Part shown: positions 33,462 to 42,234 of the stretch, one piece after another | Layout of the letters: each line of letters opens with the position of its first letter | Numbering within the stretch: position 1 is the stretch's first letter | DNA from: Gammaproteobacteria bacterium | GTDB lineage: Bacteria > Pseudomonadota > Gammaproteobacteria > GCA-001735895 | NCBI GenBank assembly: GCA_014382695.1 | Contig: JACNJF010000116.1 | Span: forward strand, 1 to 45,517 | Length of the DNA: 45,517 bases | Direction: 5' to 3' | Made by a program: the position numbers and the translations under genes | Notes under the pieces: model-generated | Databases searched by the model: none | Seen by the model: the letters and a program-made list of their open reading frames with translations, nothing else | What the model was told of the DNA's origin: nothing

Positions 33462-35672
33462 CTAAATTTTCATGCGCTTCAGGCGCAGAGCATTGCTCAC
33501 CACCGTAACCGAACTCAGGCTCATCGCCGCCGCCGCTATCATCGGGCTGAGCAGGATGCCGAATACCGGAAACAACGCACCGGCGGCTATCGGTATACCG
33601 AGCGAATTGTAGACAAAGGCACCGAACAGGTTCTGTTTTATATTCGCCATGGTCGCGCGTGATAGTCCGATCGCATCGGCTACCCCGTGTAGCGAGTTGC
33701 GCATCAATGCGATATCGGCCGACTCTATCGCCACATCGGTGCCGCTGCCGATCGCAATACCAACATTCGACTGTGCCAGTGCAGGCGCATCGTTGATCCC
33801 GTCACCCACCATCGCCACCCGATGCCCCTGCCGTTGTAGCTCGGCTACCTTTTCGGCTTTATCGGCCGGTAGTACTTCGGCAATCACCTGATCGATACCG
33901 ACCATACTGGCAACCGCCTGTGCGGTCTGTGCATTATCACCGGTCAGCATGATGACCTTCAGTCCGAGCTGCTGCAGGCGTTTTATCGCCTGTGCGGAAT
34001 CGGCTCGCGCCGGGTCGGCGATACCGAGCAGGGCCACCAGCTTTTGATCGGCCGCCAGCAGGATCGGTGTTTCGCCTTTTTGCGCCAGGCTCTGTATGGT
34101 TGGTTCCAGTTCACTGATATCGATTGCATGCTGCTGCATCAGGCGTGTGTTTCCAATACGCAGCGTCTGCCCCTGATAGATACCTTCCACTCCGGCACCG
34201 GACAGGGCCTGGAATTCACTCACCGCTTCGACTTCGATTTCCTGCTCCCTGGCTGCGGCCAGAATCGCGCTCGCGAGTGGATGTTCTGAACCTTTTTCCA
34301 GCGCAGCGGCAAACGTCAGGGCAATAGTTTGATCGAAGCCTTTGGCCGGGATACAACTAATGAGCTTTGGCCGGCCTTCGGTTACCGTACCGGTTTTATC
34401 CAGCACGATGGTATCCAGCTGACTGGCACTTTGCAGTGCTTCGCCGTTGCGGATCAGTATCCCCATTTCGGCGGCGCGTCCGACCCCTACCATGATAGAA
34501 ATCGGGGTCGCCAGTCCGAGGGCACAGGGACAGGCGATCACCAGCACCGTCATCGCCGACACAATGGCGTAGGCCAGTTGCGGTTCAGGCCCATATACAT
34601 ACCAGATCATAAAGCTGAGCAGCGCGATTACTACAACGACTGGTACAAATATCGCTGCGACCTTATCCACCAGCCGCCCGATCGATGGTTTACTCGATTG
34701 TGCCTTGCGTACCAGGTCGATAATATGGGCCAGAGCCGTATCCTTACCTATCGCAGTGGCCTGCATTAGAAAACTGCCCTGCGTATTCAGGGTTCCGCCA
34801 TACACGATGTCCTTAGTATGCTTGGCGACCGGCATCGGTTCACCGGTTAGCATCGATTCATCGACATGCGATGAACCTTCGAACACCCGACCATCAACCG
34901 GGATACGTTCACCCGGACGGATGCGAATGGTTTCTTCCAGCCCGATATCTTCCACCGGTACATCCAGCTCCTGCCCATTACGGATGATTCTGGCGCTAGA
35001 GGGCTGTAGACCGATCAAATGTTTGATCGCTTCGGAAGTCTTGCCTCTGGCCTTGCTTTCCAGCGCCGAGCCCAACGACACCAGCGCTACAATGATCACC
35101 GCCGCTTCGAAGTAGACATGCCGTGCCAGCCCCGGCAGGCTTTCCGGGAACAGCACCACCGCCGTCGAGTAAACCCAGGCGGTGCCGGTACCGAGTGCGA
35201 CCAGCGTATCCATGTTGCCGCGCCCGGCCTTCAGAGAAGCCCATGCGCCCTTAAAAAAGTGGCCACCGACAAAAGTCAGTACCAGCATGGTAAGCAGGCT
35301 GATAAACAGCCACAGGCCCTGCGCCTGCTGTACGGACGGTAGCATCCCGCCCATTTCTGTTAGCATCAGCCCGGCACCGATCACGCCGGCAATAATGGCT
35401 CTGGCCCATAATTTACGATACTCGGCCAGCTCCAGATTTTCCTTTGCACTTTCGTCATCCAGGCTTTTCAGTTCGGCCGCATCGTAGCCGGCCTGTTTCA
35501 CCGCCGCGATGAGCTGCTCAGCACTCGCTTCGCCACTCACGGTCGCGGTGCGTTCACCCAGATTGACCACGGCTTCTGTAACCTGTGGCACGGCGCTCAG
35601 ACTGTTTTCAACCGCTGCGACACAACCTGCACAGCTCATGCCTGCAATCGATAATCTAATCTGCTGACTCAT
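33462..35672 (-). CDS. copA: Copper-exporting P1B-type ATPase
   Basis: A 736-residue inner-membrane ATPase that pumps Cu(I) out of the cytoplasm. One N-terminal metal-binding domain has GMSCAGC (C14, C17). The membrane metal site [10 protein letters not shown] lies near residue 380. The phosphorylation motif DKTGT is near 422, and [10 protein letters not shown] near 625. Eight membrane helices are expected. All catalytic motifs are intact. It is last of a minus-strand copper cluster, but a strong terminator at 35697-35730 separates it from the Met-rich gene, so it should have its own promoter in the short gap above 35672. Confidence 0.96.
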   Translation of the reverse strand: MSQQIRLSIAGMSCAGCVAAVENSLSAVPQVTEAVVNLGERTATVSGEASAEQLIAAVKQAGYDAAELKSLDDESAKENLELAEYRKLWARAIIAGVIGAGLMLTEMGGMLPSVQQAQGLWLFISLLTMLVLTFVGGHFFKGAWASLKAGRGNMDTLVALGTGTAWVYSTAVVLFPESLPGLARHVYFEAAVIIVALVSLGSALESKARGKTSEAIKHLIGLQPSSARIIRNGQELDVPVEDIGLEETIRIRPGERIPVDGRVFEGSSHVDESMLTGEPMPVAKHTKDIVYGGTLNTQGSFLMQATAIGKDTALAHIIDLVRKAQSSKPSIGRLVDKVAAIFVPVVVVIALLSFMIWYVYGPEPQLAYAIVSAMTVLVIACPCALGLATPISIMVGVGRAAEMGILIRNGEALQSASQLDTIVLDKTGTVTEGRPKLISCIPAKGFDQTIALTFAAALEKGSEHPLASAILAAAREQEIEVEAVSEFQALSGAGVEGIYQGQTLRIGNTRLMQQHAIDISELEPTIQSLAQKGETPILLAADQKLVALLGIADPARADSAQAIKRLQQLGLKVIMLTGDNAQTAQAVASMVGIDQVIAEVLPADKAEKVAELQRQGHRVAMVGDGINDAPALAQSNVGIAIGSGTDVAIESADIALMRNSLHGVADAIGLSRATMANIKQNLFGAFVYNSLGIPIAAGALFPVFGILLSPMIAAAAMSLSSVTVVSNALRLKRMKI

Positions 35673-35696
35673 CTGGATGACTCCTGCTTACGCTTT

Positions 35697-35730
35697 TAAT
35701 AAAAAAGTGCCTCTTAATAATAAGAGGCAC
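35697..35730 (-). terminator. Intrinsic terminator after the Met-rich gene
   Basis: A perfect 10-bp stem GTGCCTCTTA / TAAGAGGCAC (35707-35716, 35721-35730). On the minus strand it is followed by a T-run (A-run 35701-35706, then TTATT). It lies 31 bp past the stop at 35761. Confidence 0.85.
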
Positions 35731-35760
35731 CGATACCACCATTGCGATTAAAAAGTCTGA

Positions 35761-36441
35761 CTACTGGGCTTTTTTCTGATCCACGAGTTGCTGGAGCAGG
35801 TTTTCAATATTGCTCAGAGACTGTTCCATTTTTTCCATATGCTGTTTTTTCATACCCATCATTTCCTGCTTCATTTCCGGGTTCTTTCCCGGACCATGCT
35901 GACATCCCTGACCCTGATGCATACCTTTACCCATCATCTGCTGCTGACGTTGCTGACGCATCTGCATCATATTCTGACGCATCATCGGATCCATCATCAT
36001 GTCGTTATCCTGTCCACTCATCGGCATGCCACCCTGCTGCATACGTCGCATCCGCTGCTGCATCATGTTCTGACGCATCAACGGATCAAGCATCATTTCG
36101 GTATTTTCATCATCCATTGGCATTCCTCCACCTATACGCTGCTGATGCATCTGCATCATCCTCTGGCGCATTTCAGGATCCATCTTCATGCAGTTTCCAT
36201 CTCGCATCATAGGTCCGCCCTGAGACTGACACTCCGCCATGCGTTGCTGGCGCATCCTCATCATATTGTCCATCATCTGCGGATCCATCTGGCCCATCAT
36301 CTGTGGCGCCATACCTGAGTCTTCCGGCGCAGGCTGCGACGATGCATCCATGCCGTGGCTCATGCTATAAGCGGCCGATGAAATCAGCAGGGCAATTGCG
36401 GTTGTTGTGATTGACGCTACTATTCTTACTCCAGTTTTCAT
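35761..36441 (-). CDS. Met-rich exported protein of the copper cluster
   Basis: A 226-residue protein with a signal peptide (residues 1-26, ending SSAAYS) and an extraordinarily methionine- and glutamine-rich body. Repeated units of the type MDPQMMDNMMRMRQQRM and MDPEMRQRMMQMHQQR recur five or six times at spacings of about 25-35 residues. A C-terminal coiled coil (MKKQHMEKMEQSLSNIENLLQQLVDQ) follows. The Met clusters look like periplasmic Cu(I) ligands. I do not recognise a named family. It has a good AGGAAATAGGA site and its own terminator. It lies between copA and a cytochrome c, which supports a copper role. Confidence 0.78.
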   Translation of the reverse strand: MKTGVRIVASITTTAIALLISSAAYSMSHGMDASSQPAPEDSGMAPQMMGQMDPQMMDNMMRMRQQRMAECQSQGGPMMRDGNCMKMDPEMRQRMMQMHQQRIGGGMPMDDENTEMMLDPLMRQNMMQQRMRRMQQGGMPMSGQDNDMMMDPMMRQNMMQMRQQRQQQMMGKGMHQGQGCQHGPGKNPEMKQEMMGMKKQHMEKMEQSLSNIENLLQQLVDQKKAQ

Positions 36442-36571
36442 TCCTATTTCCTCAGTTGTTCTATCCTGTTGTCATTAACCGGATAGTGTTTGATTTACAG
36501 TTGAAGTCAGCAGGCTTCAAGCTGTGACTCTAAGCTGCCAGCGCTATACCCGCTGACAGGAAAGATCCATC

Positions 36572-36593
36572 GTCATACGCTACGCATTATGAC
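36572..36593. other. Hairpin below the cytochrome c gene
   Basis: GTCATA (36572-36577) pairs with TATGAC (36588-36593). It lies about 10 bp beyond the cytochrome c stop. The T-run (ATTTTTTAT) is on the plus-strand side, so for the minus-strand gene it precedes the stem; as a terminator it is oriented the wrong way. Confidence 0.3.
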
Positions 36594-36603
36594 ATTTTTT
36601 ATT

Positions 36604-37077
36604 TCAATGCATATGACCTGCGTGGCCCTGTTGAGTTTCCGCTGGCGGCTGATTTAATGCCTGAATGAAATTGACCAGATTCCACACCTGATCGTCTTTC
36701 AGAATCCCCTTCCAGGCGGGCATCGGACCACGCCCTTCGCGGATTTTATAGGCGAAATCGCCGTCCGGATGCTGCCCTGCCATCACCCGCAGATTAGCAG
36801 GTTTCGGATTCAACATCATACCGGCCATGCCCTGGCCATCGGCATTACCGCCATGACAGGAGGCGCAGTACTGCTGATACAGCTTGCCACCCTGCTGGAT
36901 AGAATCGGCGCTGGACTTAACCGGATTGGCTCTGGCCGCCTCAGCCGCCGGTGCCATCCAGTGCCCACCCATACTCATACCCATCATACTGTCATGACCA
37001 GCATGCTCACCTGCAGCCAGCGCGAATGGACTGATAGTCATCATCAGAATAAACGCAATTATTTTTTTAGTTTCCAT
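36604..37077 (-). CDS. Periplasmic class I cytochrome c
   Basis: A 157-residue exported monoheme cytochrome. A signal peptide (residues 1-22) is followed by a His/Met-rich segment (EHAGHDSMMGMSMGGHW). The heme motif CASCH is at 71-75, and the probable axial Met is in GPMPAWKG near residue 119. The end (HAGHMH) is again His/Met-rich. The heme fold matches small electron-carrier cytochromes; the added Met/His tails suggest copper contact. It lies within the copper cluster and may accept electrons from periplasmic Cu(I) oxidation. Confidence 0.9.
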   Translation of the reverse strand: METKKIIAFILMMTISPFALAAGEHAGHDSMMGMSMGGHWMAPAAEAARANPVKSSADSIQQGGKLYQQYCASCHGGNADGQGMAGMMLNPKPANLRVMAGQHPDGDFAYKIREGRGPMPAWKGILKDDQVWNLVNFIQALNQPPAETQQGHAGHMH

Positions 37078-37160
37078 AGATCTACCTTTTTTGGTGTTGC
37101 TGATTAATACAGATTTAGTTGGTCTCTACCCAGCGTCATTAAAAAGCCCTGAAAAACTCA

Positions 37161-37279
37161 CCACGAAGATCACAGAGAGCACGAAGCTTATTGAAATTCA
37201 GATTTAATCTGGTTATCAATAGCTTAAAATCTAAAGCACACGCTATCTTTTTACTTCGTGCTCATCGTGTGCTTCGTGG
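37161..37279. repeat. CACGAAG-type inverted-repeat element
   Basis: Imperfect 26-bp arms at 37161-37186 (starts CCACGAAGATCACAG) and 37254-37279 (ends TGTGCTTCGTGG) face each other around 67 bp of AT-rich DNA. Most positions pair, and each arm itself contains two CACGAAG-type blocks. It is a MITE-like element in the 270-bp gap between copB and the cytochrome gene; no coding sequence is seen there. The arrangement could form a long hairpin in the copper transcript. Confidence 0.7.
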
Positions 37280-37347
37280 TAAAAATGCTTTTCAATAAAT
37301 GTCATAAAAACTGACTTGGCTGCTTAGATACCTCGCAATTTTATTTT

Positions 37348-38040
37348 TTAAAACCAGAAGCTAAGCCCGACGACCAGCTGGGTTTCACTGGAAGACTCGA
37401 TCGCGCCATTGCCAAACTGTTTTTCCAGGTTGATCCCGATGTAGGGCGAAAACTCACGCCTGATCTGGTAATGCAGACGCAGGCCCAGTTCAGCCGATGA
37501 CAATCCGGAGCGGATACCGCGCGCAACATCTTCATCGCTATACAGGCTTAACTCCAGATTCGGCACCAGTATCACCTTCTGGGTAAACATGTACTCGTAT
37601 TCGGCATCCAGCCGCAGGTTGGCCTGACTATCGTCGTTAATAAACAGATTCACATCCATTTCAAACAGATACGGCGCAACGCCCATAAAGCCAACCCCGA
37701 CCCAGTTCCGTTGCGGCTTCGGTTTAAGCTCATGGCGGAGTCCGACCTGCACATCCCAGAACGCCGAGATCGCACGGCTGTAGAGCAGATCGATGGAATG
37801 CCCCTCGACCTTACCATCCAGACTTTCACCGGACGATTTGAGCCACAGCTTATTCAGATCCTTACCCAGCCAGGCATCGATTTCCCACACCAGCAGATTA
37901 CCTTCGTCGGCATCACGCCACTCCAGTTTGTCGGCCTTCACATAAAACAGTAAGGGATCATCGGCACCCATACCGGCGACCCCACTGGAAGCGCTATAGA
38001 TAAACAGCAGAGCAGATAGTTTTAGTAGTATTTTTTTCAT
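37348..38040 (-). CDS. copB: Copper resistance protein CopB, outer membrane
   Basis: A 230-residue outer-membrane barrel of the CopB/PcoB family. After a signal peptide (KKILLKLSALLFIYSASSGVAG), the conserved barrel runs from LFYVKADKLEWRDADE through WDVQVGLRHELKPKPQRNWVGVGFMG and LELSLYSDEDVARGIRSGLSSAELGLRLHY to the final aromatic strand VVGLSFWF. The Met/His-rich N-terminal region of longer CopB proteins is missing. The ATG at 38040 was preferred to GTG at 38046 because GAGGAG lies eight bases before it. That site overlaps the stop of the multicopper oxidase frame, so translation was coupled to it. Confidence 0.92.
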   Translation of the reverse strand: MKKILLKLSALLFIYSASSGVAGMGADDPLLFYVKADKLEWRDADEGNLLVWEIDAWLGKDLNKLWLKSSGESLDGKVEGHSIDLLYSRAISAFWDVQVGLRHELKPKPQRNWVGVGFMGVAPYLFEMDVNLFINDDSQANLRLDAEYEYMFTQKVILVPNLELSLYSDEDVARGIRSGLSSAELGLRLHYQIRREFSPYIGINLEKQFGNGAIESSSETQLVVGLSFWF

Positions 38041-38052
38041 CGTCACTTCTCC

Positions 38053-39990
38053 TCAGCTCACAATCACGGTACGGAACATGCCCAGCATGTGATACAACAG
38101 ATGGCAGTGGTAAGCCCATCCCCCCTCGGCATCGACCGTCACCCGGTAACTGATGCGTGCGCCCGGTTGAACGATGACCGTATGCTTGCGTGGCAGATAA
38201 TCATTATCGCCGGTTTCCAGATCGCTCCACATACCGTGCAGATGCATCGGATGATTCATCATGGTGTCGTTCACAAAGGTAATGCGCAGGCGTTCTCCCA
38301 GCTTCCAGCGTAACGGCTCGGCATCGCTGCTTTTGATGCCATTGATCGACCACATGTAGCGGCTCATATTGCCGGTCAGATGCAGTTCGATATCCCGATC
38401 AGGTTCGCGATCTTCCATCGTGCTTCGTAGGTTGCGCAGATCCGCATAGGTGAGGACTTTGCGCCCATTCCCGCGCAGGCCCACACCGGGATCACTCAAA
38501 CGATAATCCGCCGCTTCGGCGCGCATATCGACATGCGGTCCAAACTCGGATTTGGCATGCACCAGTTTGCCGGTACTGAAATCGGAAGGACGCGTGATCT
38601 TTCTCGGCCCGGTGGCAGCAGCAGCCGGCATGCTATGCCCCATCGCCGCATGATCCATCTGGCTCATGTCCATCGCAGGCATCGCATGTCCCATGGCTGC
38701 ATGATCGACCTGACTGGTGTCCGCAGCAGTAGTGCCATGCCCCATGGCCGCGTGATCCATCTTGCTCATGTCCATGCCAGCCATGTCATGCCCCATCGCG
38801 CCATGATCCATGCTGCTCATATCCATCGCCATATCGCCATGCGACAGATCTGCCACTTTATCCAGTGCAGGCACTTCAGCCGTCATACTTAGATCCGGGG
38901 TCAGGGTTCCACGTGCATAGCCAGAACGGTCGATCTACTGTGCAAAAATGGTATAGGCGCTATCGTCGCTCGGCTCGACAATGACATCGTAGGTTTCAGC
39001 CACACCCAGTCGAATCTCTTGCACCGTGACCGGCTCGACATTCTGTCCGTCAGCGGCCACCACGGTCATCATCAACCCTGGAATGCGCAGGTCGAAAAAG
39101 GACATTGCAGAACCATTCACCAGACGTAGCCTGACTTTTTCACCACGCTTGAACAGGCCGACCCAGCCATCCGCCGGAGTCACTCCATTCATCAGATAGG
39201 TATAGGTATAACCGGTGACATCGGACAGGTCGCGCTGGCTCATGCGCATCTGACTCCACATCGAGCGCTCGGCCCAGGTGGCGGAAAATCCCTTGTTTTT
39301 GATATCCGCCATCAGATCGCTATGGCTGCGCTGCTTGACGTTGTAATAATGACTGAGCTTTTTCAGCTTCGCATAGATGTCATTCGGATCTTCATCCGAC
39401 CAGTCGGAGAGCATCACCACATAGTCGCGATCGAAGGCCACCGGATCGGGTTCGGCCGGATCGACCACGATCGAACCATATAGCCCGGTCTGTTCCTGAA
39501 AGCCGGAATGACTGTGATACCAATAAGTACCGCTCTGCACCAGCTTGAACTGGTAGACAAAGGTTTCACCCGGCGCGATACCGTTGAAGTTATTGGATAT
39601 ACCGGGCACACCATCCATACCACTGGGCAGTATCAATCCATGCCAGTGGATCGAAGTGGTCTGTTTCAAATGATTGGTGACACGCAGGGTTACCGTATCA
39701 CCTTCCTTGAAGCGTAAGGTGGGTGCGGGTAGCGAGCCGTTGACGGTAGTCGCGATAGCACCGGAGCCGGTAAAGTTGACGGCCTGTTCGGCAATATTCA
39801 AATCAAACACCTTACCGCTCAACGTGGGCTGACCGGTTTGTGCCTGCTGGACGGCTGCATGCAGGATGGAAGGCGTAAAGCCCAGGCCCGCTAGCAGGCT
39901 GGAGCCGGCGACACCCAGTACAAAACGGCGGCGTGAGATATTTTGCGGCTGACAGGCCGCACTGATTAAACTGTTTGAGTCTTCACTCAT
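38053..39990 (-). pseudogene. pcoA: Multicopper oxidase (CopA/PcoA type) with in-frame TAG
   Basis: A 646-codon frame with a single in-frame amber TAG at 38935-38937 (codon 352). It begins with a Tat signal (SRRRFVLGVAG) and the first cupredoxin domain, with copper ligands in HWHGL and HSHSGF. Reading ends at DSAYTIFAQ. The same frame then gives IDRSGYARGTL, which is exactly how family members continue (FAQ-x-x-DRSGYARGTL). A Met/His-rich insert with four MDxSxMDHAAMGH-type repeats and the last domain follow (HPMHLHGMW, and HCHLLYHMLGMF with the type 1 copper ligands). Loss of the C-terminal domain removes the type 1 site, so the interrupted product should be inactive unless the codon is read through. 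The neighbours copB, copA and cytochrome are intact. A substitution of one base (serine TCG to TAG) or a sequencing error explains it. Confidence 0.88.
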
Positions 39991-40078
39991 GGAATTCACC
40001 TCTGATTACAGACCACAGGGTCTGTCGGTTAAAACGTATCAGTATCGATAGACCTGAACGACGTCAGGCATACAGAGG

Positions 40079-40447
40079 TCAGGCTTTGGGAGGGCGTTCC
40101 GGTAACGCGTGGTACCGCGTTAACACGTCTTCTTCATCGACTGCAAACCTGATCAACAGTACGTTGGTTCGGGAGAGTAGAAAAGAAGATAAAGTAACCA
40201 GTGAGGTCGATTGAAAATGAGCGACACAGCCGGGGTGATCCTGACAATGTTCGTTATGCTCCATCGCGCATTGATCGCTCTGGTTCATGTCAGTTCCATG
40301 CAGCGCGTGCATGTCGCATTTGTCGCTATGACTGTCCGCATCAAAATCGCCCGCCATGGTCAGCTGCAGCGGGCTGATGACAAGCATCAACGCCACAATC
40401 CAGTGAAGCATCGTTTGATGTAGTGATGATGTATGCGGTAATTTCAT
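40079..40447 (-). CDS. His/Cys/Met-rich exported protein upstream of the oxidase gene
   Basis: A 122-residue protein. A probable signal peptide (LHWIVALMLVISPLQLTMA) precedes a metal-ligand-rich stretch: SHSDKCDMHALHGTDMNQSD, then CAMEHNEHCQDHPGCVAH. The C-terminal half is hydrophobic and ends YHALPERPPKA, a tail seen in small copper-island proteins. Position (88 bp before the oxidase start, same strand) and composition resemble CopL-type metal-binding regulators of copAB, but I cannot confirm that from sequence. It is probably the first gene of the minus-strand copper operon. Confidence 0.72.
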   Translation of the reverse strand: MKLPHTSSLHQTMLHWIVALMLVISPLQLTMAGDFDADSHSDKCDMHALHGTDMNQSDQCAMEHNEHCQDHPGCVAHFQSTSLVTLSSFLLSRTNVLLIRFAVDEEDVLTRYHALPERPPKA

Positions 40448-40547
40448 TAATCTAATTAATCATACTTGTTGCAGGGATTCAACCCGCCATTATTTTGTGA
40501 TGTTGCGAAGGCTTAATTTTAGGACTGTGTTTAGTGCTATTAGTTCA

Positions 40548-40887
40548 TCACTCCGATACTGGATTCCATCCTCAGGTCCGTTAACGGCACATCCGTGTGC
40601 CACTCCTCCAGCCTTCGCTGGTATGACGACAAAAGGCATAAGCCCCAAAACCGTCGTCACTCCAGATCTGACCATGGGGATTGGCACAATCATCGTCATT
40701 CCAGACTTGATCTGGAATCCAGAAACGGCTAACACCGTTTACGAACCTGAGGAGGGAATCCATCTTAACGACTAGAATCCCTGAAACCCCACGGCTCCGG
40801 CTCTGGATACCAGTCTTCACTGGTATGACGATAGGACTCATAAACCTCAAGAACATCGTCACTCTAAATATGGACTCCATCCATCAG
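40548..40887. repeat. Second cluster of the dispersed repeat family
   Basis: The 500-bp gap between the copper operon and the Spy-like gene holds the same blocks as 28340-28960. They include CCAGACTTGATCTGG (40701-40715 region), CCAGTCTTCACTGG near 40810, a GGATTCCATCCTCAGGTCCG block near 40561 (compare 28858), and the AATCCAGAAACGGCTAACACC block near 40717 (compare 28482). No gene is seen. The copper promoter should lie at its 5' edge near 40450-40500. Confidence 0.8.
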
Positions 40888-40890
40888 CAC

Positions 40891-40915
40891 CAGGAGGCAC
40901 GCATTGTGCCTCCTG
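40891..40915. terminator. Hairpin after the Spy-like gene
   Basis: A perfect 10-bp stem CAGGAGGCAC / GTGCCTCCTG (40891-40900, 40906-40915) with a 5-nt loop, 35 bp past the minus-strand stop. There is no T-run on either side, so it may act with Rho or as an RNA end protector. Confidence 0.5.
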
Positions 40916-40949
40916 CCTGACTCCAGCAATTTTTTACTCCCTGCGCTGA

Positions 40950-41360
40950 TCAGGAATTAAACGGATAGGTTTTCGCCAGCGTTTCACGTTGCTGCTCGGT
41001 CAGAATCGACTCGACCTGCTTTTTCATCTCTGTGCGTCGGGCCTGCATCGCTTCACGCTGTTCCAGCCTCATGGCCTGATGCGTCTCACGCAGCGCATCC
41101 AGTTGAGCACGCTGTTCAGCGGTCAGGTCTTGCAGCTGATACACCGCCCGCATCGGCGAGTGTCGCCCACCCATGCGTCCCTGCATCATGCTATCCGGTC
41201 CGTACATGCGATGCCGACCCTGCATCATCTGCATGTTCTGACCATCCTGCATCATGGCCCCACGTTGAGCACAATTGGGTTGGCCGTTAAAAGCCAGCAC
41301 GCTTCCGGTTACCGCCAGTAACGCAGTGCCAATCAGGATATATTTTGTAGTCGATTTCAT
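40950..41360 (-). CDS. Spy/CpxP-like periplasmic protein
   Basis: A 136-residue exported protein of the Spy/CpxP type. The signal peptide ends near SVLA (residue 23). A Met-rich stretch (RGAMMQDGQNMQMMQGRHRM) is followed by two LTxxQ motifs, the family hallmark: LTAEQRAQLDAL (about 78-89) and LTEQQRETLAK. The helical region between them is rich in Arg and Glu. Spy/CpxP proteins act as periplasmic chaperones or feed back on Cpx-type kinases; the Met-rich extension suggests copper contact. It is divergent from the CpxRA-type genes, and candidate CpxR boxes lie between them. Confidence 0.88.
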   Translation of the reverse strand: MKSTTKYILIGTALLAVTGSVLAFNGQPNCAQRGAMMQDGQNMQMMQGRHRMYGPDSMMQGRMGGRHSPMRAVYQLQDLTAEQRAQLDALRETHQAMRLEQREAMQARRTEMKKQVESILTEQQRETLAKTYPFNS

Positions 41361-41457
41361 GATAGTTCTCCAGTTGTTCAGTTTTCAATTTGTTGCCGTT
41401 CAACATTGACGGTGATGAAACTATAAGGGAAGCGCGTATCAAGTAGGGTGAGTCCAG

Positions 41458-41503
41458 GCAAAGCTATGCAAAGAAGTGCAAAGTGTCGGCACCGATGCTT
41501 TGC
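41458..41503. promoter_or_regulatory. Candidate CpxR-type operator
   Basis: Three direct copies of GCAAA at exactly 10-bp intervals (41458, 41468, 41478, each followed by G) form a GCAAA-N5-GCAAA-N5-GCAAA array. This is the layout of the known CpxR box GTAAA-N5-GTAAA with one base changed. An inverted copy CTTTGC lies at 41498-41503. It sits in the 190-bp gap between the Spy-like gene and the response regulator, so it could control both. Confidence 0.6.
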
Positions 41504-41550
41504 AAGCCATCTGTTTACGTCCAGAATAGGCGCACTGGAGAGGTTGAAAA

Positions 41551-42234
41551 ATGCATATATTACTGGTCGACGATGATAAAGCCCTGTGTGCACTGTTAAG
41601 CGAGTACCTGCAACTCGATGGCTTCGTCATCGACATGCTACATGACGGGGCGCAGGCACTTAAAACCATACAGGCCTCCACCAGCGAGTGGGATGCGATC
41701 ATTCTGGATGTGATGCTGCCCGGTATGAACGGCTTCGACCTGCTGAAGGCCATCCGCTCCAGCAGTAACACACCGGTATTGATGCTGACCGCGCGCGGCG
41801 AAGATACCGACACCGTGCTGGGACTTGAACTCGGAGCGGATGACTATGTCGCCAAACCGGTCAGCCCGCGCGTGCTGGTAGCGCGACTACGCGCCCTCAA
41901 TCGACGTGGTGCCAGCGAACACCTACACGGACCGATTCGAGTGGGTGATCTGGAACTGGATCAGCAGGCTCGTCAGATCCGGATCGCGGGTGCCAGCGTG
42001 AGCCTGACCGGGGCCGAATTCAATCTACTCAACCTGCTGCTATCAGAAGCTGGCCAGCTGGTCAGTCGCGAACGCCTCGCCGCCGAAGGGCTGGGCAGTC
42101 CGCTGCAGGCGTATGACCGCCGCATCGAAACCCACATGGCGCAAATCCGCCGTAAGCTGGGGCCACTGGCCGATCAATCTGAACGCATCCTGACCGTACG
42201 CGGTGCCGGCTATCAGTACGTACTCAACCGATGA
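41551..42234 (+). CDS. cpxR: CpxR-like OmpR-family response regulator
   Basis: A 227-residue response regulator. The receiver (1-115) has the acidic triad D7-D9 (LLVDDD), phosphoacceptor D53 (IILDVMLPGMNG), TARG and DDYVAKP with its conserved lysine. The C-terminal winged helix (about 130-225) has the OmpR-type SLTGAEFNLLNLLLSEAGQL, then RIETHMAQIRRKLG and VRGAGYQYVL. It closely follows the CpxR pattern. Its stop overlaps the kinase start by four bases (ATGA), so the two are coupled. The upstream GCAAA array suggests autoregulation. Confidence 0.93.
   Translation: MHILLVDDDKALCALLSEYLQLDGFVIDMLHDGAQALKTIQASTSEWDAIILDVMLPGMNGFDLLKAIRSSSNTPVLMLTARGEDTDTVLGLELGADDYVAKPVSPRVLVARLRALNRRGASEHLHGPIRVGDLELDQQARQIRIAGASVSLTGAEFNLLNLLLSEAGQLVSRERLAAEGLGSPLQAYDRRIETHMAQIRRKLGPLADQSERILTVRGAGYQYVLNR

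Noticed and set aside
34329-35115. Plus-strand frames inside copA
   Set aside because: The minus-strand ATPase has all catalytic motifs; these frames are overlaps.
35742-36318. His- and Ser-rich frames opposite the Met-rich gene
   Set aside because: They arise because ATG codons read as CAT on the other strand; the Met-rich frame has the signal peptide, ribosome site and terminator.
38935-38937. Pyrrolysine or other recoding of the amber codon
   Set aside because: The position is not a catalytic one, relatives have an ordinary residue there, and no supporting tRNA or synthetase gene is visible. A mutation or base error is simpler.
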